A DNA stretch of 64,000 nucleotides from an uncultured Psychroserpens sp. (GCA_947489585.1 CANLEE010000001.1:614946-678945), one strand, 5' to 3'. Shown: positions 51,467 to 62,004, numbered from the stretch's first letter. Numbers and translations are program-made. Notes: generated by a model not told the origin, from the sequence alone.

Positions 51467-54040
51467 TTAAAATTTAAGTTGTGCTCCTACGCTAAATGTT
51501 CTACCAAAACCGTAGTATACTAATGCTGTTTCAGCATTTGAACCAGAACCATCTAAAGCGTCTGCTATATATTCTGTATTGAACACATTATTAATTCTTG
51601 CTACTAAGGATGCCTCAAACTCACCAAATGAAAACCCGTGAGTCATTGCTGCATCAAAAACACCATATGAAGGAACTTCCCATGGATCTGGTGCGCCTTC
51701 TGTTCCTCTATCACTAGGGTCAAAATCGGCATACAAACGATCAAAGTAGTTATAATCTACTGACAATCTTGTTTTAGCTCCAAGTCTATAATCAACACCC
51801 AATGCCATTGTTGTTTGTGCGGCATCACCTACTGGTGTATCTTCAATGAATAAGTTAACCGTATCAACAACTTCTTGTTCTTCATTCAAAATGTTAACAC
51901 CTGTAACATCTTCTTCCCATCTCCAATCACCTAAAGATGCCATACCAGTGATATTTAATTTATCTGTTGCCTTGTAAACAAAATCAATCTCAATACCTTG
52001 GTGAATCGCGTTTACACCTAAAATGTTAGCAAATCCTGTTTCATCTTCGCTCAACTGGAATGAAAGTGTTTCCGTTCTATCTCTCCAAGCAGTTCTATAT
52101 AAGTTTACATTAGCAGAAAAACGCTCACCTCTATATCCATAACCTAATTCATAACTCGTGATTTTTTGATTTTCTGCATTATCATTAATCTCGTCATTGT
52201 TAAAGTTAGGGAAAACAGCATCAAAATCGGCAGCTTTTTCAAAATATCCTAAATTCACAAATACATTATGTTGATCTGTAATTCTGTAGTTTGCACCACC
52301 TTTTGCTCCAAAACCAAAAAAGTTATAACGATCTGTTTCTTGTAATGGATCACCATCTAAATAGTTAAAGTAATCTTTTCTTTTGTATGATGTATTAGAT
52401 GCATTTAACGAGATAAATGTATTGAAGTTTTCATTGACATCATATTCTAATTGAGCAAATGCTCCTAACCATCCTACGATACCATCATTATTATAAGCTA
52501 CTTTATCACCAACTCTAGCAATTCCTGTTGGGTTATTAACGTTATCTTCATTGATGATAAACTGTCCACCTAATAAATCAGTTACTTCTCTAAAGTGTTT
52601 TCCTGTATAATTTCTCCAGTCTAAACCTGCTAAAAGCACTAAGTCATCTGTTAAATCGGTTTTCAAAGTAGATAATATTCCATACCAATTATGATCATTA
52701 CGTGATGCTCTTAAAGCTGCACTAGAACCATTCGCTCCATGAGCAATGTTCTCATCAACAATACGATCAAAATCTAGAGGACCAAACTCACCAATTCGAT
52801 AATCAGTACTTGTAAATTTAAATCTTCCATCGCCTTCAAATCCTGGAGTTTCAGCATCACTTCCTAAAGTTCCGCCTCCACCACCTGTACCAAACGATGC
52901 ATAAGCTGCTGTAGAAATCGTTGTCTTATCATTAAGGTCCCAATAGTGGTTTAATGAAATTTGAGGTTTGTGATAAAAGTTGTCTTCAATAAAAGTGACT
53001 TGACCGTTTTTGTAACCCCAATCTGAGTTATACTTAATACCGTCTTCACTTCTTCTGTATGTATCTATTAAGTGTCTGTTTTGTCTTTGACCGTGACGTT
53101 GTTTTGCTCCAAAAGCAGTAAACGATAGTTTATGACTCTCGTTGATTTCTTTTGAAACATTAACGAAATAAGATACAGCGTTAAATTGTGTACCTCTAAC
53201 ATAACCATCACCATCTGTTTTAGCTGCAGAAACCGTAGCCGCAAAACCATTCTCCATTAAACCAGTAGAATAAGTTACTCCGAATTTTGTGTAACCATCA
53301 TTAGCTAACGTTGTCGTGATATTACCACCTGCTTCGGCATCGGTGGTTTTTGTTAAGATGTTTATTGTACCACCTACAGAAGGCACAGCAACTCTAGCAG
53401 CACCAAGACCTCTTTGAACTTGCATTGAACTTGTAACATCACCTAAACCAGCCCAGTTACTCCAAAATACACGTCCGTTTTCCATATCATTAACTGGAAC
53501 ACCGTTAATCATAACCGCAACGTTTTCAGAGTTAAATCCACGTAAGTTTATACGACCGTCTCCAAAGCCACCACCAGATTTGGTTGCATATACACCAGGA
53601 GTAGATTTTAGTACTTCAGGAAATTCTTGAGTTCCTAATTTCAACTGAATATCAGCAGATTTAACAGTAGACACAGCAACAGGCGTTTTCCTGTCGACTG
53701 CAACAGAAGCAATAATTTGTACTTCTTGTAGACCAACCTCACTAGATTGTAATGTAATTGTTCCTAAGTCTTGATCTCCAGAAAATGGAATTGTTTGAGA
53801 TGTGTAACCTACAAAAGTAATTACCAACTCACCAGACGAAGCTTGTGTGTTAAGGGTGAAATCTCCATCAAAATTGGTATTACTACCATTTGACGTCCCT
53901 TTTTCAACAACATTTGCACCAGGTAATGGCTCGCCAAAATCTGAACCGATAATCTTACCAGTTATTGTGCTTTGAGAAAAGGCAATTGAAGTACCTAATA
54001 GTACTGCAAATACCAATAAACATTTTGAAAATTTTTTCAT
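51467..54040 (-). CDS. TonB-dependent receptor with carboxypeptidase-regulatory-like domain
   Basis: The 857-residue outer-membrane receptor has a signal peptide ending A-F-S-Q and an N-terminal CarboxypepD_reg-like domain (about 22-100, G-K-I-I-G-S-D-F-G-E-P-L-P-G-A-N-V). A plug domain (about 115-230, with I-N-L-R-G-F-N-S-E-N) and a beta-barrel ending in Q-L-K-F follow. Substrate is unknown. The partner lipoprotein downstream resembles SusD-like surface subunits in position but not in sequence. A promoter box lies 34 bp upstream. Confidence 0.93.
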   Translation of the reverse strand: MKKFSKCLLVFAVLLGTSIAFSQSTITGKIIGSDFGEPLPGANVVEKGTSNGSNTNFDGDFTLNTQASSGELVITFVGYTSQTIPFSGDQDLGTITLQSSEVGLQEVQIIASVAVDRKTPVAVSTVKSADIQLKLGTQEFPEVLKSTPGVYATKSGGGFGDGRINLRGFNSENVAVMINGVPVNDMENGRVFWSNWAGLGDVTSSMQVQRGLGAARVAVPSVGGTINILTKTTDAEAGGNITTTLANDGYTKFGVTYSTGLMENGFAATVSAAKTDGDGYVRGTQFNAVSYFVNVSKEINESHKLSFTAFGAKQRHGQRQNRHLIDTYRRSEDGIKYNSDWGYKNGQVTFIEDNFYHKPQISLNHYWDLNDKTTISTAAYASFGTGGGGGTLGSDAETPGFEGDGRFKFTSTDYRIGEFGPLDFDRIVDENIAHGANGSSAALRASRNDHNWYGILSTLKTDLTDDLVLLAGLDWRNYTGKHFREVTDLLGGQFIINEDNVNNPTGIARVGDKVAYNNDGIVGWLGAFAQLEYDVNENFNTFISLNASNTSYKRKDYFNYLDGDPLQETDRYNFFGFGAKGGANYRITDQHNVFVNLGYFEKAADFDAVFPNFNNDEINDNAENQKITSYELGYGYRGERFSANVNLYRTAWRDRTETLSFQLSEDETGFANILGVNAIHQGIEIDFVYKATDKLNITGMASLGDWRWEEDVTGVNILNEEQEVVDTVNLFIEDTPVGDAAQTTMALGVDYRLGAKTRLSVDYNYFDRLYADFDPSDRGTEGAPDPWEVPSYGVFDAAMTHGFSFGEFEASLVARINNVFNTEYIADALDGSGSNAETALVYYGFGRTFSVGAQLKF

Positions 54041-54074
54041 TGTTTAAGAATTATTTTAGAGTTTTAAATTTCGG

Positions 54075-54082
54075 CAAAAGTA
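54075..54082 (-). promoter_or_regulatory. Promoter -7 box of the receptor-lipoprotein operon
   Basis: TACTTTTG on the reverse strand matches TAnnTTTG, 34 bp before the receptor ATG. The region upstream is very A/T-rich, with no other evident element. Confidence 0.55.
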
Positions 54083-54202
54083 CGTCTGTACCAACGATAC
54101 TATATTACCTTAATGTTAAGAATTTTTAACTTTTAAAATTACTTAAAATTTTCTTAAATTCTGAATTTAAACCAACCTGAACTCAATAAGTATTTAACAA
54201 AA

Positions 54203-55849
54203 TCACCTCTTGTATAGGTAGTGTTTTATGAGGTTTTGCGTAGAAGGGTCATGATTGTTAATAAAATTCTCATCTTGCAACTCTTTTAAAATTGTGTTCG
54301 CCAGTTGTTTTCCTAGTTCTACACCAAATTGATCGTAGCTAAAAATATTCCAGATAATGCCTTGAACAAATATTTTATGCTCATACATCGCGATTAGTTT
54401 CCCGAGACTTTCAGGAGTTAGTTTTTCGATAAGAATAGTGGTGGTTGGCTTATTTCCTTCAAATACTTTAAAAGGTGTTAGCGTTTTTAATTTGTCTTCG
54501 GTAAGTCCTTGCGCTGACAACTCATTAATAACAGTTGTTTTAGACTTACCATTCATTAATGCTTCTGTTTGAGCAAAAAAGTTAGACATCAACTTATCTT
54601 GATGATCTTGATTTCCATGAAGTGATTTTGCAAAGCCTATAAATTCGGCAGGAATCAATTTAGTACCTTGATGAATCAATTGAAAGAAGGCATGTTGTGA
54701 ATTCGTTCCAGGCTCTCCCCAAATTATGGTTCCGGTTTGATAACTTATCTTGTCTCCATTTCTATCGACACTCTTTCCATTACTTTCCATTATCCCTTGT
54801 TGCAGGTAAGTCGCAAACTGATTTAAATATTGCGAATAAGGAATGACTGCTTCACTTTCAGCATTAAAAAAATTATTGTACCAAACGCTCAATAATGCAG
54901 TGATTACTGGAATATTATTATCAAAATCTTCAGTTTTAAAATGCTCATCCATTTTATGCGCTCCCGAAAGTAATTGGTCAAAATTATCAAAACCAACAGC
55001 AAGACTAATTGACAAGCCTACAGCACTCCAAAGCGAGAAACGGCCACCAACCCAATTCCACATGGGAAAGATGTTATGTTCGTCAATACCAAAATCCTTA
55101 ACCTTTTCGATATTAGTAGATACAGCAACAAAATGTTTTGATACGGCATCTTTTGGAGCATGTTTTAAAAACCACTCTCTAAGCGTGTTTGCATTAGATA
55201 ATGTTTCTTGCGTCGTGAATGTTTTTGAAACAATGACAAAAAGTGTTGTTTCAGGATTTAAGTTTTTAATCACTTCATTAACATGGTCACCATCGACATT
55301 GCTAACAAAGTGTGTGTTGAGGTGATTTTTATAATATGCTAGTGAGTCTACTACCATAGCTGGGCCTAAATCTGAGCCACCAATACCAATATTTACAACA
55401 TCTGTAAATGGTTTATTGGTGTAACTTTTCAACTCACCATTACTAATAGTATTGACAAAATTCTTGATTTTGTGTTTCACTTCAAAAATCTCTGACATAA
55501 CGTTTTCGCCATTGACATTAACCTCAGCATTTTCAGGGTTTCGTAAGGCTGTATGCAATACTTCGCGACCTTCAGTTTGGTTGATAGCATCACCTCCAAA
55601 ATATTTAGTCATTGCATCTTTTAAATCAACTTCGTTTGCTAGTTCAATTAACAAATTGATTGTCTCATTAGATACGCGATGCTTAGAGTAATCAACAATA
55701 AAGTCATCCCATGTAATCGTCATATCATTTGCACGATTATGATGATTGGCAAATAATTCTTTAAGGTGTTTATCCTCTATCGTTTTAAAATGTGCTTGTA
55801 ATTTACGCCAAGCGTTTGTTGTTGTCGGGTTAACTGTTTTTAATGCCAT
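54203..55849 (-). CDS. pgi: Glucose-6-phosphate isomerase
   Basis: The 548-residue enzyme interconverts glucose-6-phosphate and fructose-6-phosphate. Signatures are G-I-G-G-S-D-L-G-P near residue 153, V-G-G-R-F-S-L-W-S near 267 and the C-terminal D-Q-F-G-V-E-L-G-K. Length matches the long bacterial form. Its ATG overlaps the stop of the M23 peptidase gene by one base, so the two are coupled. Confidence 0.97.
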   Translation of the reverse strand: MALKTVNPTTTNAWRKLQAHFKTIEDKHLKELFANHHNRANDMTITWDDFIVDYSKHRVSNETINLLIELANEVDLKDAMTKYFGGDAINQTEGREVLHTALRNPENAEVNVNGENVMSEIFEVKHKIKNFVNTISNGELKSYTNKPFTDVVNIGIGGSDLGPAMVVDSLAYYKNHLNTHFVSNVDGDHVNEVIKNLNPETTLFVIVSKTFTTQETLSNANTLREWFLKHAPKDAVSKHFVAVSTNIEKVKDFGIDEHNIFPMWNWVGGRFSLWSAVGLSISLAVGFDNFDQLLSGAHKMDEHFKTEDFDNNIPVITALLSVWYNNFFNAESEAVIPYSQYLNQFATYLQQGIMESNGKSVDRNGDKISYQTGTIIWGEPGTNSQHAFFQLIHQGTKLIPAEFIGFAKSLHGNQDHQDKLMSNFFAQTEALMNGKSKTTVINELSAQGLTEDKLKTLTPFKVFEGNKPTTTILIEKLTPESLGKLIAMYEHKIFVQGIIWNIFSYDQFGVELGKQLANTILKELQDENFINNHDPSTQNLIKHYLYKR

Positions 55850-57135
55850 TATTGTATTTTCGACGTTAGTATTTCGTCTTCGGTTGGTAATTTGATCGTG
55901 TTATCTTCAAACTGAATATTATCTAGCTGAGATTTAAAAGGCTTAATGAATTCGTTATAATTTACTTTAAGTGAATCTGGGATAGATTCTGCGGCAGGTA
56001 ATTTTTCTCTAAAAGGGTCAACTTGTTTTCCATTTTTCCAAAAACGATAACACACATGTGGTCCACCTGTATTTCCTGTCATTCCAACCCATCCAATCAC
56101 ATCTCCTTGTTTTACAAAATCGCCTTTTCTAACATTTTGAGCTTTCATATGAAGATACTGTGTACTGTATGTTCCATTGTGTTTGATTTTGACATATTTT
56201 CCATTTCCCCCTCGCCTGGTCGATTCGGTTACTGTTCCGTTTGCAGTAGCTAGAATAGGCGTCCCTATAGGAGCAGCAAAATCGGTACCTTTATGAGGTC
56301 GCAACTTATAACCGTAATATTTGATACGACGATTAAGGTTATATCGCGATGAAATTCGACTAAATTGCACAGGTGCTTTTAAGAATGTACGTCTTAAACT
56401 TTTCGTATTCTCATCAAAATAATCGGAAATATTTTTAGTGCTATCTACTTGAAAATTGAAGGCATAAAATGGTTCATTTTTATGTTCAAAATAGGCTGCT
56501 TCTATACTTTCAATTCCTGCATAAATGGTGTCTTCAATAAAACGTTGTTTGTAAACAATTTTAAAGCGATCTCCTTTTTGAAGTCTAAAGAAATCTATTG
56601 TCCATGCATAAATATCACTCATATCATTAATTAACTGATATGGTAAGCCTTGAGATTCCATAGTCTCAGATAAGTTATTCATCACAATACCAGAAGCTTC
56701 TTTTTGAACAATTGTAATTGGTTTTCTCCCATTGTAAGCCTCAATAGAATCTGTCATCTTAATAACAACATATTCAATACTATTGGGTTGGTAAATAAAA
56801 CACTGAGGCGTTTGAAGTGAATCTTTGGCACATAACAATGTATAAGGCCTGCCTGCTCTAAGGTTTCTAATATCAAAACTATCTTTAACCTTCTCAGCAA
56901 TATTAAAGATTCTAGGATAACCTATATGATTGCGTTCTAAGATTTCGCCAAAACTATCCCCTCTTTTAATGGTATCTCGCTTAACTATATAGTCTTCAAG
57001 TATAAAACCAAACTCCTTATCTGGTTCTGGTTCAACATAGGTTTGTAAAGGTTCTAAATCTGGTTTTTCTTCTTCTTTGCATGAAAAAAAACCAATACAA
57101 ATAAAAAGTGCTATTAATAAATATTTTGGTTGCAT
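55849..57135 (-). CDS. M23 (LytM-type) peptidoglycan metallopeptidase, lipoprotein
   Basis: The 428-residue lipoprotein has a signal ending F-S-C-K (Cys19). Its N-terminal region includes an OapA/LysM-like part (R-G-D-S-F-G-E-I-L near 57). The C-terminal M23 domain at about 265-390 has [14 protein letters not shown] and [10 protein letters not shown], the zinc and catalytic sites. It should cleave peptide cross-links of the wall from the periplasm. It sits between kynA and pgi in one transcript. Confidence 0.93.
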   Translation of the reverse strand: MQPKYLLIALFICIGFFSCKEEEKPDLEPLQTYVEPEPDKEFGFILEDYIVKRDTIKRGDSFGEILERNHIGYPRIFNIAEKVKDSFDIRNLRAGRPYTLLCAKDSLQTPQCFIYQPNSIEYVVIKMTDSIEAYNGRKPITIVQKEASGIVMNNLSETMESQGLPYQLINDMSDIYAWTIDFFRLQKGDRFKIVYKQRFIEDTIYAGIESIEAAYFEHKNEPFYAFNFQVDSTKNISDYFDENTKSLRRTFLKAPVQFSRISSRYNLNRRIKYYGYKLRPHKGTDFAAPIGTPILATANGTVTESTRRGGNGKYVKIKHNGTYSTQYLHMKAQNVRKGDFVKQGDVIGWVGMTGNTGGPHVCYRFWKNGKQVDPFREKLPAAESIPDSLKVNYNEFIKPFKSQLDNIQFEDNTIKLPTEDEILTSKIQ

Positions 57136-57145
57136 TAAAGTTTAG

Positions 57146-58078
57146 TTATAAATTTTCTCCCCAATTTTCTAATTCTTGTGTACTCCAAAGTTCTGGAAAA
57201 AATATGCGTTTTTGGTATTTTGGATGCATATATTTTTTCCAATCACTTCCACCAGTTGCTTCACCATCCCCTGTTCCGCTTTCAATATAATGTCTTGCTG
57301 CATTATAGTGTGCCATAACCCAAGTGATATTCACTGTATAATCAAAGTGTCTCATTGCTTTTACTAAATCTTCATCTTCTTGATCTTTCTTTGGAAGTTC
57401 TTTAAATCGAGACCATAGGTTTTTAGTATTATACGTTTGCATAAAACGAATAAAGTCGCCTTTGTATCGCTTTTCAAAATTAACTAAGAGTGTTGATTTT
57501 TTTCCCGTTTTATAATCTTTCCCAGCAGCTTGCCAATATAGATGCTCAAACGCATGCTCAAAAGGTGTGTTTCTATCTATGGTTTTTCTAAATCTGTAAT
57601 CAATAAGGTTTATAAGTTCGGTAGATGCAAATTCTATCATCCTATATTGTGCACTTTGAAATCCGCTAGCAGGTGTTAAGGTATATCGAAATTTCATGTA
57701 TTGTTCAATTTCCATACCCTCTCTCATAATATTGAAAGACGTCGTTAACATATCAAAATAACGACTTACACGCATAATTTTATTTTCAAAAAAAGTAACG
57801 TTCAAATCTTCTTTTTCAGCAACTTGTTGAATTTCCCATAAAATCATTTTAAAAATAAGTTCATTGATTTGATGGTAAGCAATAAATACCATTTCATCTG
57901 GAAGTGTCGTTCGTTGTATCTGAAGATTAAGCAACGCATCGGTTTGTATATAGTCCCAATATGTAATAGGCTTGCTGTAAAGCAAGCCATATAGGTGATC
58001 ATCTGTGTCTTGATCTATGTTTGTGTACTTCTCTTGAAGCTGTTTTATAATGTCGTCAAAATTGTGTGTTTCACTCAT
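57146..58078 (-). CDS. kynA: Tryptophan 2,3-dioxygenase
   Basis: The 310-residue heme enzyme opens the indole ring of tryptophan to N-formylkynurenine. The conserved C-terminal region S-G-T-G-D-G-E-A-T-G-G-S followed by W-K-K-Y-M-H-P is present, as is the Y-H-Q-I-N-E-L region near residue 78 and Y-R-M-I-E-F near 155. The later kynurenine genes are not nearby. It lies in one transcript with the DUF3108 gene upstream (5 bp) and the M23 gene downstream (10 bp). Confidence 0.95.
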   Translation of the reverse strand: MSETHNFDDIIKQLQEKYTNIDQDTDDHLYGLLYSKPITYWDYIQTDALLNLQIQRTTLPDEMVFIAYHQINELIFKMILWEIQQVAEKEDLNVTFFENKIMRVSRYFDMLTTSFNIMREGMEIEQYMKFRYTLTPASGFQSAQYRMIEFASTELINLIDYRFRKTIDRNTPFEHAFEHLYWQAAGKDYKTGKKSTLLVNFEKRYKGDFIRFMQTYNTKNLWSRFKELPKKDQEDEDLVKAMRHFDYTVNITWVMAHYNAARHYIESGTGDGEATGGSDWKKYMHPKYQKRIFFPELWSTQELENWGENL

Positions 58079-58083
58079 ATTAG

Positions 58084-58866
58084 TTAGTCAAATTCTAATT
58101 GTATAGGATGTTTTAATCCTTTGAACGCTTCTAGATCTGCTCTTAATGAGCCAACGGCTAAATCGGCTTTTATTTTTAAAGGAATTTTATTATCATCTGC
58201 ACTTACCCATAGCGTTAAACTTTCTTGCTCTTTAAATACTCGTCCAGCCATAACATACGGTCTAAACTTTAATGTTTTCATTTTTCCACCCAAATCTGTA
58301 TCTATAGTCTCACGTCCTAAAAACTTAAGTTTAAAATTGTAATTTTCTTCATCAAAAAACATATTAAGCGATACAACATCACCTACTTTTATGTTATCTG
58401 TTTCGTAATTGTTACGTAAATAATAGAACGCAGATACCATATCTTGAACGTCTTGTTCTGTAGCAACCGTTTTTTTTGTTTTACGTTTTTTATTTTCTAC
58501 TAAAGCTTCTTTTTTATTTTGATCAAACTTAATTTCAATATCTTTAGTATGACCTCCTTCATCTATTTTTCTAATAAACCTATAAGGCATTCCAGTTTCT
58601 TTATCAAAGTAGCTTTCGTATCTGTCTTTCACTTTAAAAAACCATTTAATAGCACCTGTTGTCCACCCTTTACCTACAACATGATATACAGGCTTCCCAT
58701 CTAATTTTGTTTCATTAACAGCGAGTGTTGCATTTCCAGCTTTGAGAAATCCACTATAACTCATTCTAAATTTAAACCATTCTCCATCTTGAAATGCACT
58801 TTTCTCTTGGGCAAAAGAAGTTTGCATACAAAATAGAACACCTATTATAAGTAGTATATTTTTCAT
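58084..58866 (-). CDS. DUF3108 family exported protein
   Basis: The ORF is open to 58917, but the ATG at 58866 gives a clean signal peptide (M-K-N-I-L-L-I-I-G to S-F-A-Q), so I start it there (260 residues). The mature protein matches DUF3108, with F-R-M-S-Y-S-G-F-L-K-A-G-N-A near the start and R-P-Y-V-M-A-G-R-V-F later. It is a beta-rich periplasmic or outer-membrane-associated protein of unknown function. A TATTTTTG box at 58942-58949 probably drives this gene, kynA, the M23 gene and pgi. Confidence 0.87.
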   Translation of the reverse strand: MKNILLIIGVLFCMQTSFAQEKSAFQDGEWFKFRMSYSGFLKAGNATLAVNETKLDGKPVYHVVGKGWTTGAIKWFFKVKDRYESYFDKETGMPYRFIRKIDEGGHTKDIEIKFDQNKKEALVENKKRKTKKTVATEQDVQDMVSAFYYLRNNYETDNIKVGDVVSLNMFFDEENYNFKLKFLGRETIDTDLGGKMKTLKFRPYVMAGRVFKEQESLTLWVSADDNKIPLKIKADLAVGSLRADLEAFKGLKHPIQLEFD

Positions 58867-58941
58867 TGTTGTAATTATTACAAATGAAACTTTATAGTGT
58901 TTCACTTTATTGTTCATTAGGGAGAATTACAATTACTATTC

Positions 58942-58949
58942 CAAAAATA
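58942..58949 (-). promoter_or_regulatory. Promoter -7 box of DUF3108-kynA-M23-pgi
   Basis: TATTTTTG on the reverse strand matches TAnnTTTG, 75 bp before the chosen DUF3108 start. All four downstream genes are spaced by 10 bp or less or overlap. Confidence 0.5.
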
Positions 58950-59007
58950 TAAATTTTATTGAAACCATTATAAATAAAGGTGTTATAGTTATGTTAGTTT
59001 TTACGAA

Positions 59008-59033
59008 AAACGCCATCAAATTTGATGGCGTTT
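59008..59033 (-). terminator. hppD terminator
   Basis: A perfect 13-bp palindromic arm pair (AAACGCCATCAAA/TTTGATGGCGTTT) followed by T residues on the reverse strand lies 14 bp after the hppD stop codon. Confidence 0.85.
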
Positions 59034-59046
59034 AAATTATTAAGGT

Positions 59047-60207
59047 TTATAAAGTACCTCGTTTGGCTTGTTCTCGTTCTATAGATTCAAACAATGCTTT
59101 AAAGTTTCCAGCACCAAAGCCTTGAGCTCCCATTCTTTGTATAATTTCAAAGAATAATGTTGGTCTGTCTTCAACTGGTTTTGTGAAGATTTGAAGTAAG
59201 TATCCTTCTTCATCGGCATCAACAAGAATCGATAATTTTTGAAGCTCTTTAATATCTTCTTTCATCATATCCATGTGAACACCTAAACGTCTTGGAATAT
59301 CATCATAATATGCTTGAGGTGGTGGTGGTAAAAACTCAACACCTCTTGCCTTAAGTTGCGCAACCGTTTTAATAATATCATCTGTTGCTACCGCAATATG
59401 CTGAACACCTGAATCTTCATAAAAATCGAGGTATTCTTCTATTTGCGATTTTTTAGCAGCTTTTGCTGGCTCATTTATAGGAAACTTGATACGACCATTA
59501 CCATTACTCATTACTTTACTCATTAATGCAGAATATTCGGTATGGATTTGTTTATCATCAAACGATAAGAAATTTACAAACCCCATGACATCTTCATACC
59601 ATTTTACCCAAGTATTCATTTGTCCCCAACCTACATTGCCCACCATATGGTCTATGTATTTTAATCCAACAGGTTCTGGGTTGTAATCAGATTCCCATTT
59701 TTGAAATCCAGGCAGAAATGCACCCTTATAGTTTTTACGTTCTACAAACATATGAACCGTTTCTCCATAGGTATAAATTCCTGCTCTTACGACTTCTCCA
59801 AACTCATCGATTTCGACTTTGGGCTCCATATAAGACTTTGCGCCTCTTTCGGTAGTTTCTTCATACGATTTTCTAGCATCGTCAACCCAAAGCGCTACCA
59901 CTTTAACACCATCACCATGCTTTACAATATGATTATTAACAGGAGATTTACTGTTTAAAGGTGTTGTTAACACTAATCGTATTTTATCTTGTTTTAACAC
60001 GTAACTTACTTCATCTTTTGAACCTGTTTCTAAACCTTTGTAAGCATAAGATTGAAATCCAAATGCTGTTTTATAGAAATGAGCCGATTGTTTAGCATTT
60101 CCAACATAGAACTCTACGTAATCGGTTCCTAATAGTGGTAAAAAATCCTGAGCACCATCAAAGATTTTTTCTAATCCGTAATCGACACTTTTTACTTCTT
60201 TTGCCAT
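59047..60207 (-). CDS. hppD: 4-hydroxyphenylpyruvate dioxygenase
   Basis: The 386-residue Fe(II) enzyme converts 4-hydroxyphenylpyruvate to homogentisate in tyrosine degradation. Two vicinal-oxygen-chelate domains are visible. The iron ligands fall in Y-I-D-H-M-V-G-N-V, G-V-Q-H-I-A-V-A-T-D-D and F-F-E-I-I-Q-R. The conserved G-A-Q-G-F-G-A-G-N-F-K-A-L-F-E-S-I-E end is present. The product is the substrate of HmgA encoded 0.6 kb upstream. It seems to have its own promoter (60242-60249). Confidence 0.96.
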   Translation of the reverse strand: MAKEVKSVDYGLEKIFDGAQDFLPLLGTDYVEFYVGNAKQSAHFYKTAFGFQSYAYKGLETGSKDEVSYVLKQDKIRLVLTTPLNSKSPVNNHIVKHGDGVKVVALWVDDARKSYEETTERGAKSYMEPKVEIDEFGEVVRAGIYTYGETVHMFVERKNYKGAFLPGFQKWESDYNPEPVGLKYIDHMVGNVGWGQMNTWVKWYEDVMGFVNFLSFDDKQIHTEYSALMSKVMSNGNGRIKFPINEPAKAAKKSQIEEYLDFYEDSGVQHIAVATDDIIKTVAQLKARGVEFLPPPPQAYYDDIPRRLGVHMDMMKEDIKELQKLSILVDADEEGYLLQIFTKPVEDRPTLFFEIIQRMGAQGFGAGNFKALFESIEREQAKRGTL

Positions 60208-60223
60208 AATATTTATTTTTAAT

Positions 60224-60236
60224 CTTCCTTCGGAAG
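60224..60236 (-). promoter_or_regulatory. Stem-loop at the 5' end of the hppD mRNA
   Basis: CTTCC-GAA-GGAAG on the reverse strand begins five bases after the -7 box, so it would be the first structure of the transcript. Confidence 0.45.
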
Positions 60237-60241
60237 TTACT

Positions 60242-60249
60242 CAAATATA
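60242..60249 (-). promoter_or_regulatory. hppD promoter -7 box
   Basis: TATATTTG on the reverse strand matches TAnnTTTG, 34 bp before the hppD ATG. Confidence 0.5.
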
Positions 60250-60268
60250 CTATTCAAGTAGTTTGTTA

Positions 60269-60775
60269 TTATTCATTTAAACTGCCTAGAGGTTTTTCTA
60301 CCTCTATAATTTCTCCGTCATCTATTCTAATTGAATCAATACTAATAGTATCACTTTCAATACGATTATAATCGTCATCTTCATAATCAAAAATGGTATC
60401 ACTTTCCCATTCATAATGAAAATCGTCATCATTGTTTTGTCTTAAAATATCATCATAAAAGCCTTGTGAAGGCATGATTCCATAAAACACTATAGCAGCT
60501 ATAAACATCAATACTATGACACCATTAAAAACTATGGCGATAATATTTAGCACTTTTGCTGTTGACACATTACTTCTACTTTGAGGCGAAAAAGCTTCAG
60601 GATGTAATGCAAATTCTTTCAGACTTTTATTAGCCATCACAAGACCAATAATACTTACCGCCAAAGGAACTATAGCAAATATGCCATAACAACAACAGCC
60701 AGCAAAACCAATTACTATGGCTACTATCCCTAAGATTAAAGCAGTTGGGTCTGCAGGTAATTTATTATAAGACAT
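60269..60775 (-). CDS. CCC-motif membrane protein
   Basis: The 168-residue protein has two membrane hairpins (about 12-47 and 72-98). The first contains G-F-A-G-C-C-C-Y-G, the triple-Cys motif that gives the Bacteroidota CCC-motif family its name (DUF4190-related). The C-terminal 60 residues are very acidic (D-D-D, D-Y-E-D-D-D). The function is unknown. It lies between hmgA (9 bp) and hppD, a place I recall for this family in flavobacteria. Confidence 0.85.
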   Translation of the reverse strand: MSYNKLPADPTALILGIVAIVIGFAGCCCYGIFAIVPLAVSIIGLVMANKSLKEFALHPEAFSPQSRSNVSTAKVLNIIAIVFNGVIVLMFIAAIVFYGIMPSQGFYDDILRQNNDDDFHYEWESDTIFDYEDDDYNRIESDTISIDSIRIDDGEIIEVEKPLGSLNE

Positions 60776-60784
60776 ATTTTGCTT

Positions 60785-61945
60785 TTAGTGTTCTAACCAA
60801 GATTTAAAGTAATCTTCATCTGCTATTTTTAGAGCTTCTTCAGTTACTTGCAGTGGTTTAAATGTATCAACCATCACTGCAAGTTCATCAGTTTTCACCT
60901 GGCCAATACTTCGTTCTGTAGCTCCAGGGTGTGGTCCATGAGGTATTCCTGCAGGGTGCAAACTAATATGCCCTGCATCAATATCATTTCTACTCATAAA
61001 ATCCCCATCAACATAATACAACACTTCATCACTATCAATGTTGCTGTGGTTATATGGTGCTGGAATACTATCTGGATGATAGTCATACAAACGTGGTACA
61101 AAACTACACACAACAAATGCATCGGTTTCGAATGTTTGATGCACAGGTGGTGGTTGGTGAATTCGACCAGTAATAGGTTCGAAATCATGAATTGAAAAAG
61201 CATATGGATAATTATATCCATCGTATCCTACAACATCAAATGGGTGAGATGCATAGACCATTTCAAAAATATCATCTTGCTTTTTCACTTTCATTAAAAA
61301 TTCACCCGATTCGTTATAAGTTTCTAGTTCTTGTGGTTGACGTAAATCACGCTCACAAAAAGGCGAATGCTCTAGCAATTGACCAAACCAGTTTCTGTAA
61401 CGCTTAGGTGTATAAATTGGTCGGCGAGATTCTACAATAAATAGTCTATTATCTTCTGTATCGAAATCTATTTTGTAGATAATTCCTCTTGGAACCACTA
61501 AATAATCGCCATATTTAAAGTCCAAATTCCCTAGATGTGTTCTAAGTTTACCTGTTCCTTTATGGATGAAAATTAGCTCGTCTGCGTCAGAGTTTTTATA
61601 GAAATAATTTTTCGTTGATTGTTTCGGCGCAGCTAAAATAATAGTACAATCACTATTAGTCAAAACTGCTTTTCTACTCTCCAGGTAATCATTTTCTGGT
61701 TTCACCTGAAAACCTCTAAAACGATACGATTGTATATGGTTCGCTTTTGCAATTTTTGGTGCGACACTGTATTGTTTTTTAATAGCTTTGACTTGTGTTG
61801 GTCTCTGTTCGTGATAGCTATTGGTGGACATCCCATCAAAACCAATAGTACCAAATAACTGTTCGGCATATAAGCTTCCGTCGTCTTTTCGAAATTGGAC
61901 GTGTCGCTTTGATGGAATCTTTCCTAATTTATGATAAAAAGGCAT
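60785..61945 (-). CDS. hmgA: Homogentisate 1,2-dioxygenase
   Basis: The 386-residue cupin enzyme opens the homogentisate ring to maleylacetoacetate. It has H-K-G-T-G-K-L near residue 128, Y-A-S-H-P-F-D-V-V-G-Y-D-G near 230 and H-P-A-G-I-P-H-G-P-H-P-G near 332, which carry the iron ligands. It is the first gene of the tyrosine-degradation group with the CCC-motif gene and hppD. The two later enzymes of the pathway are not in the window. The leader contains a direct repeat. Confidence 0.94.
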   Translation of the reverse strand: MPFYHKLGKIPSKRHVQFRKDDGSLYAEQLFGTIGFDGMSTNSYHEQRPTQVKAIKKQYSVAPKIAKANHIQSYRFRGFQVKPENDYLESRKAVLTNSDCTIILAAPKQSTKNYFYKNSDADELIFIHKGTGKLRTHLGNLDFKYGDYLVVPRGIIYKIDFDTEDNRLFIVESRRPIYTPKRYRNWFGQLLEHSPFCERDLRQPQELETYNESGEFLMKVKKQDDIFEMVYASHPFDVVGYDGYNYPYAFSIHDFEPITGRIHQPPPVHQTFETDAFVVCSFVPRLYDYHPDSIPAPYNHSNIDSDEVLYYVDGDFMSRNDIDAGHISLHPAGIPHGPHPGATERSIGQVKTDELAVMVDTFKPLQVTEEALKIADEDYFKSWLEH

Positions 61946-61962
61946 CTTTTTTAAATTTAAAA

Positions 61963-61992
61963 ATTGATTTGTTTATACGTTGATTTGTATAA
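61963..61992. repeat. Direct repeat in hmgA leader
   Basis: TTGATTTGTTTATA and TTGATTTGTATA occur in tandem about 17 bp apart, 20-45 bp upstream of the hmgA ATG and downstream of the probable promoter. They could bind a regulator of tyrosine degradation; this is inference. Confidence 0.4.
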
Positions 61993-62004
61993 GTTAAAGT
62001 GTTT

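Noticed and set aside
54843..55325. 160-codon forward ORF within pgi
   Set aside because: pgi is intact on the reverse strand with conserved motifs; the forward ORF has no signal or motif.
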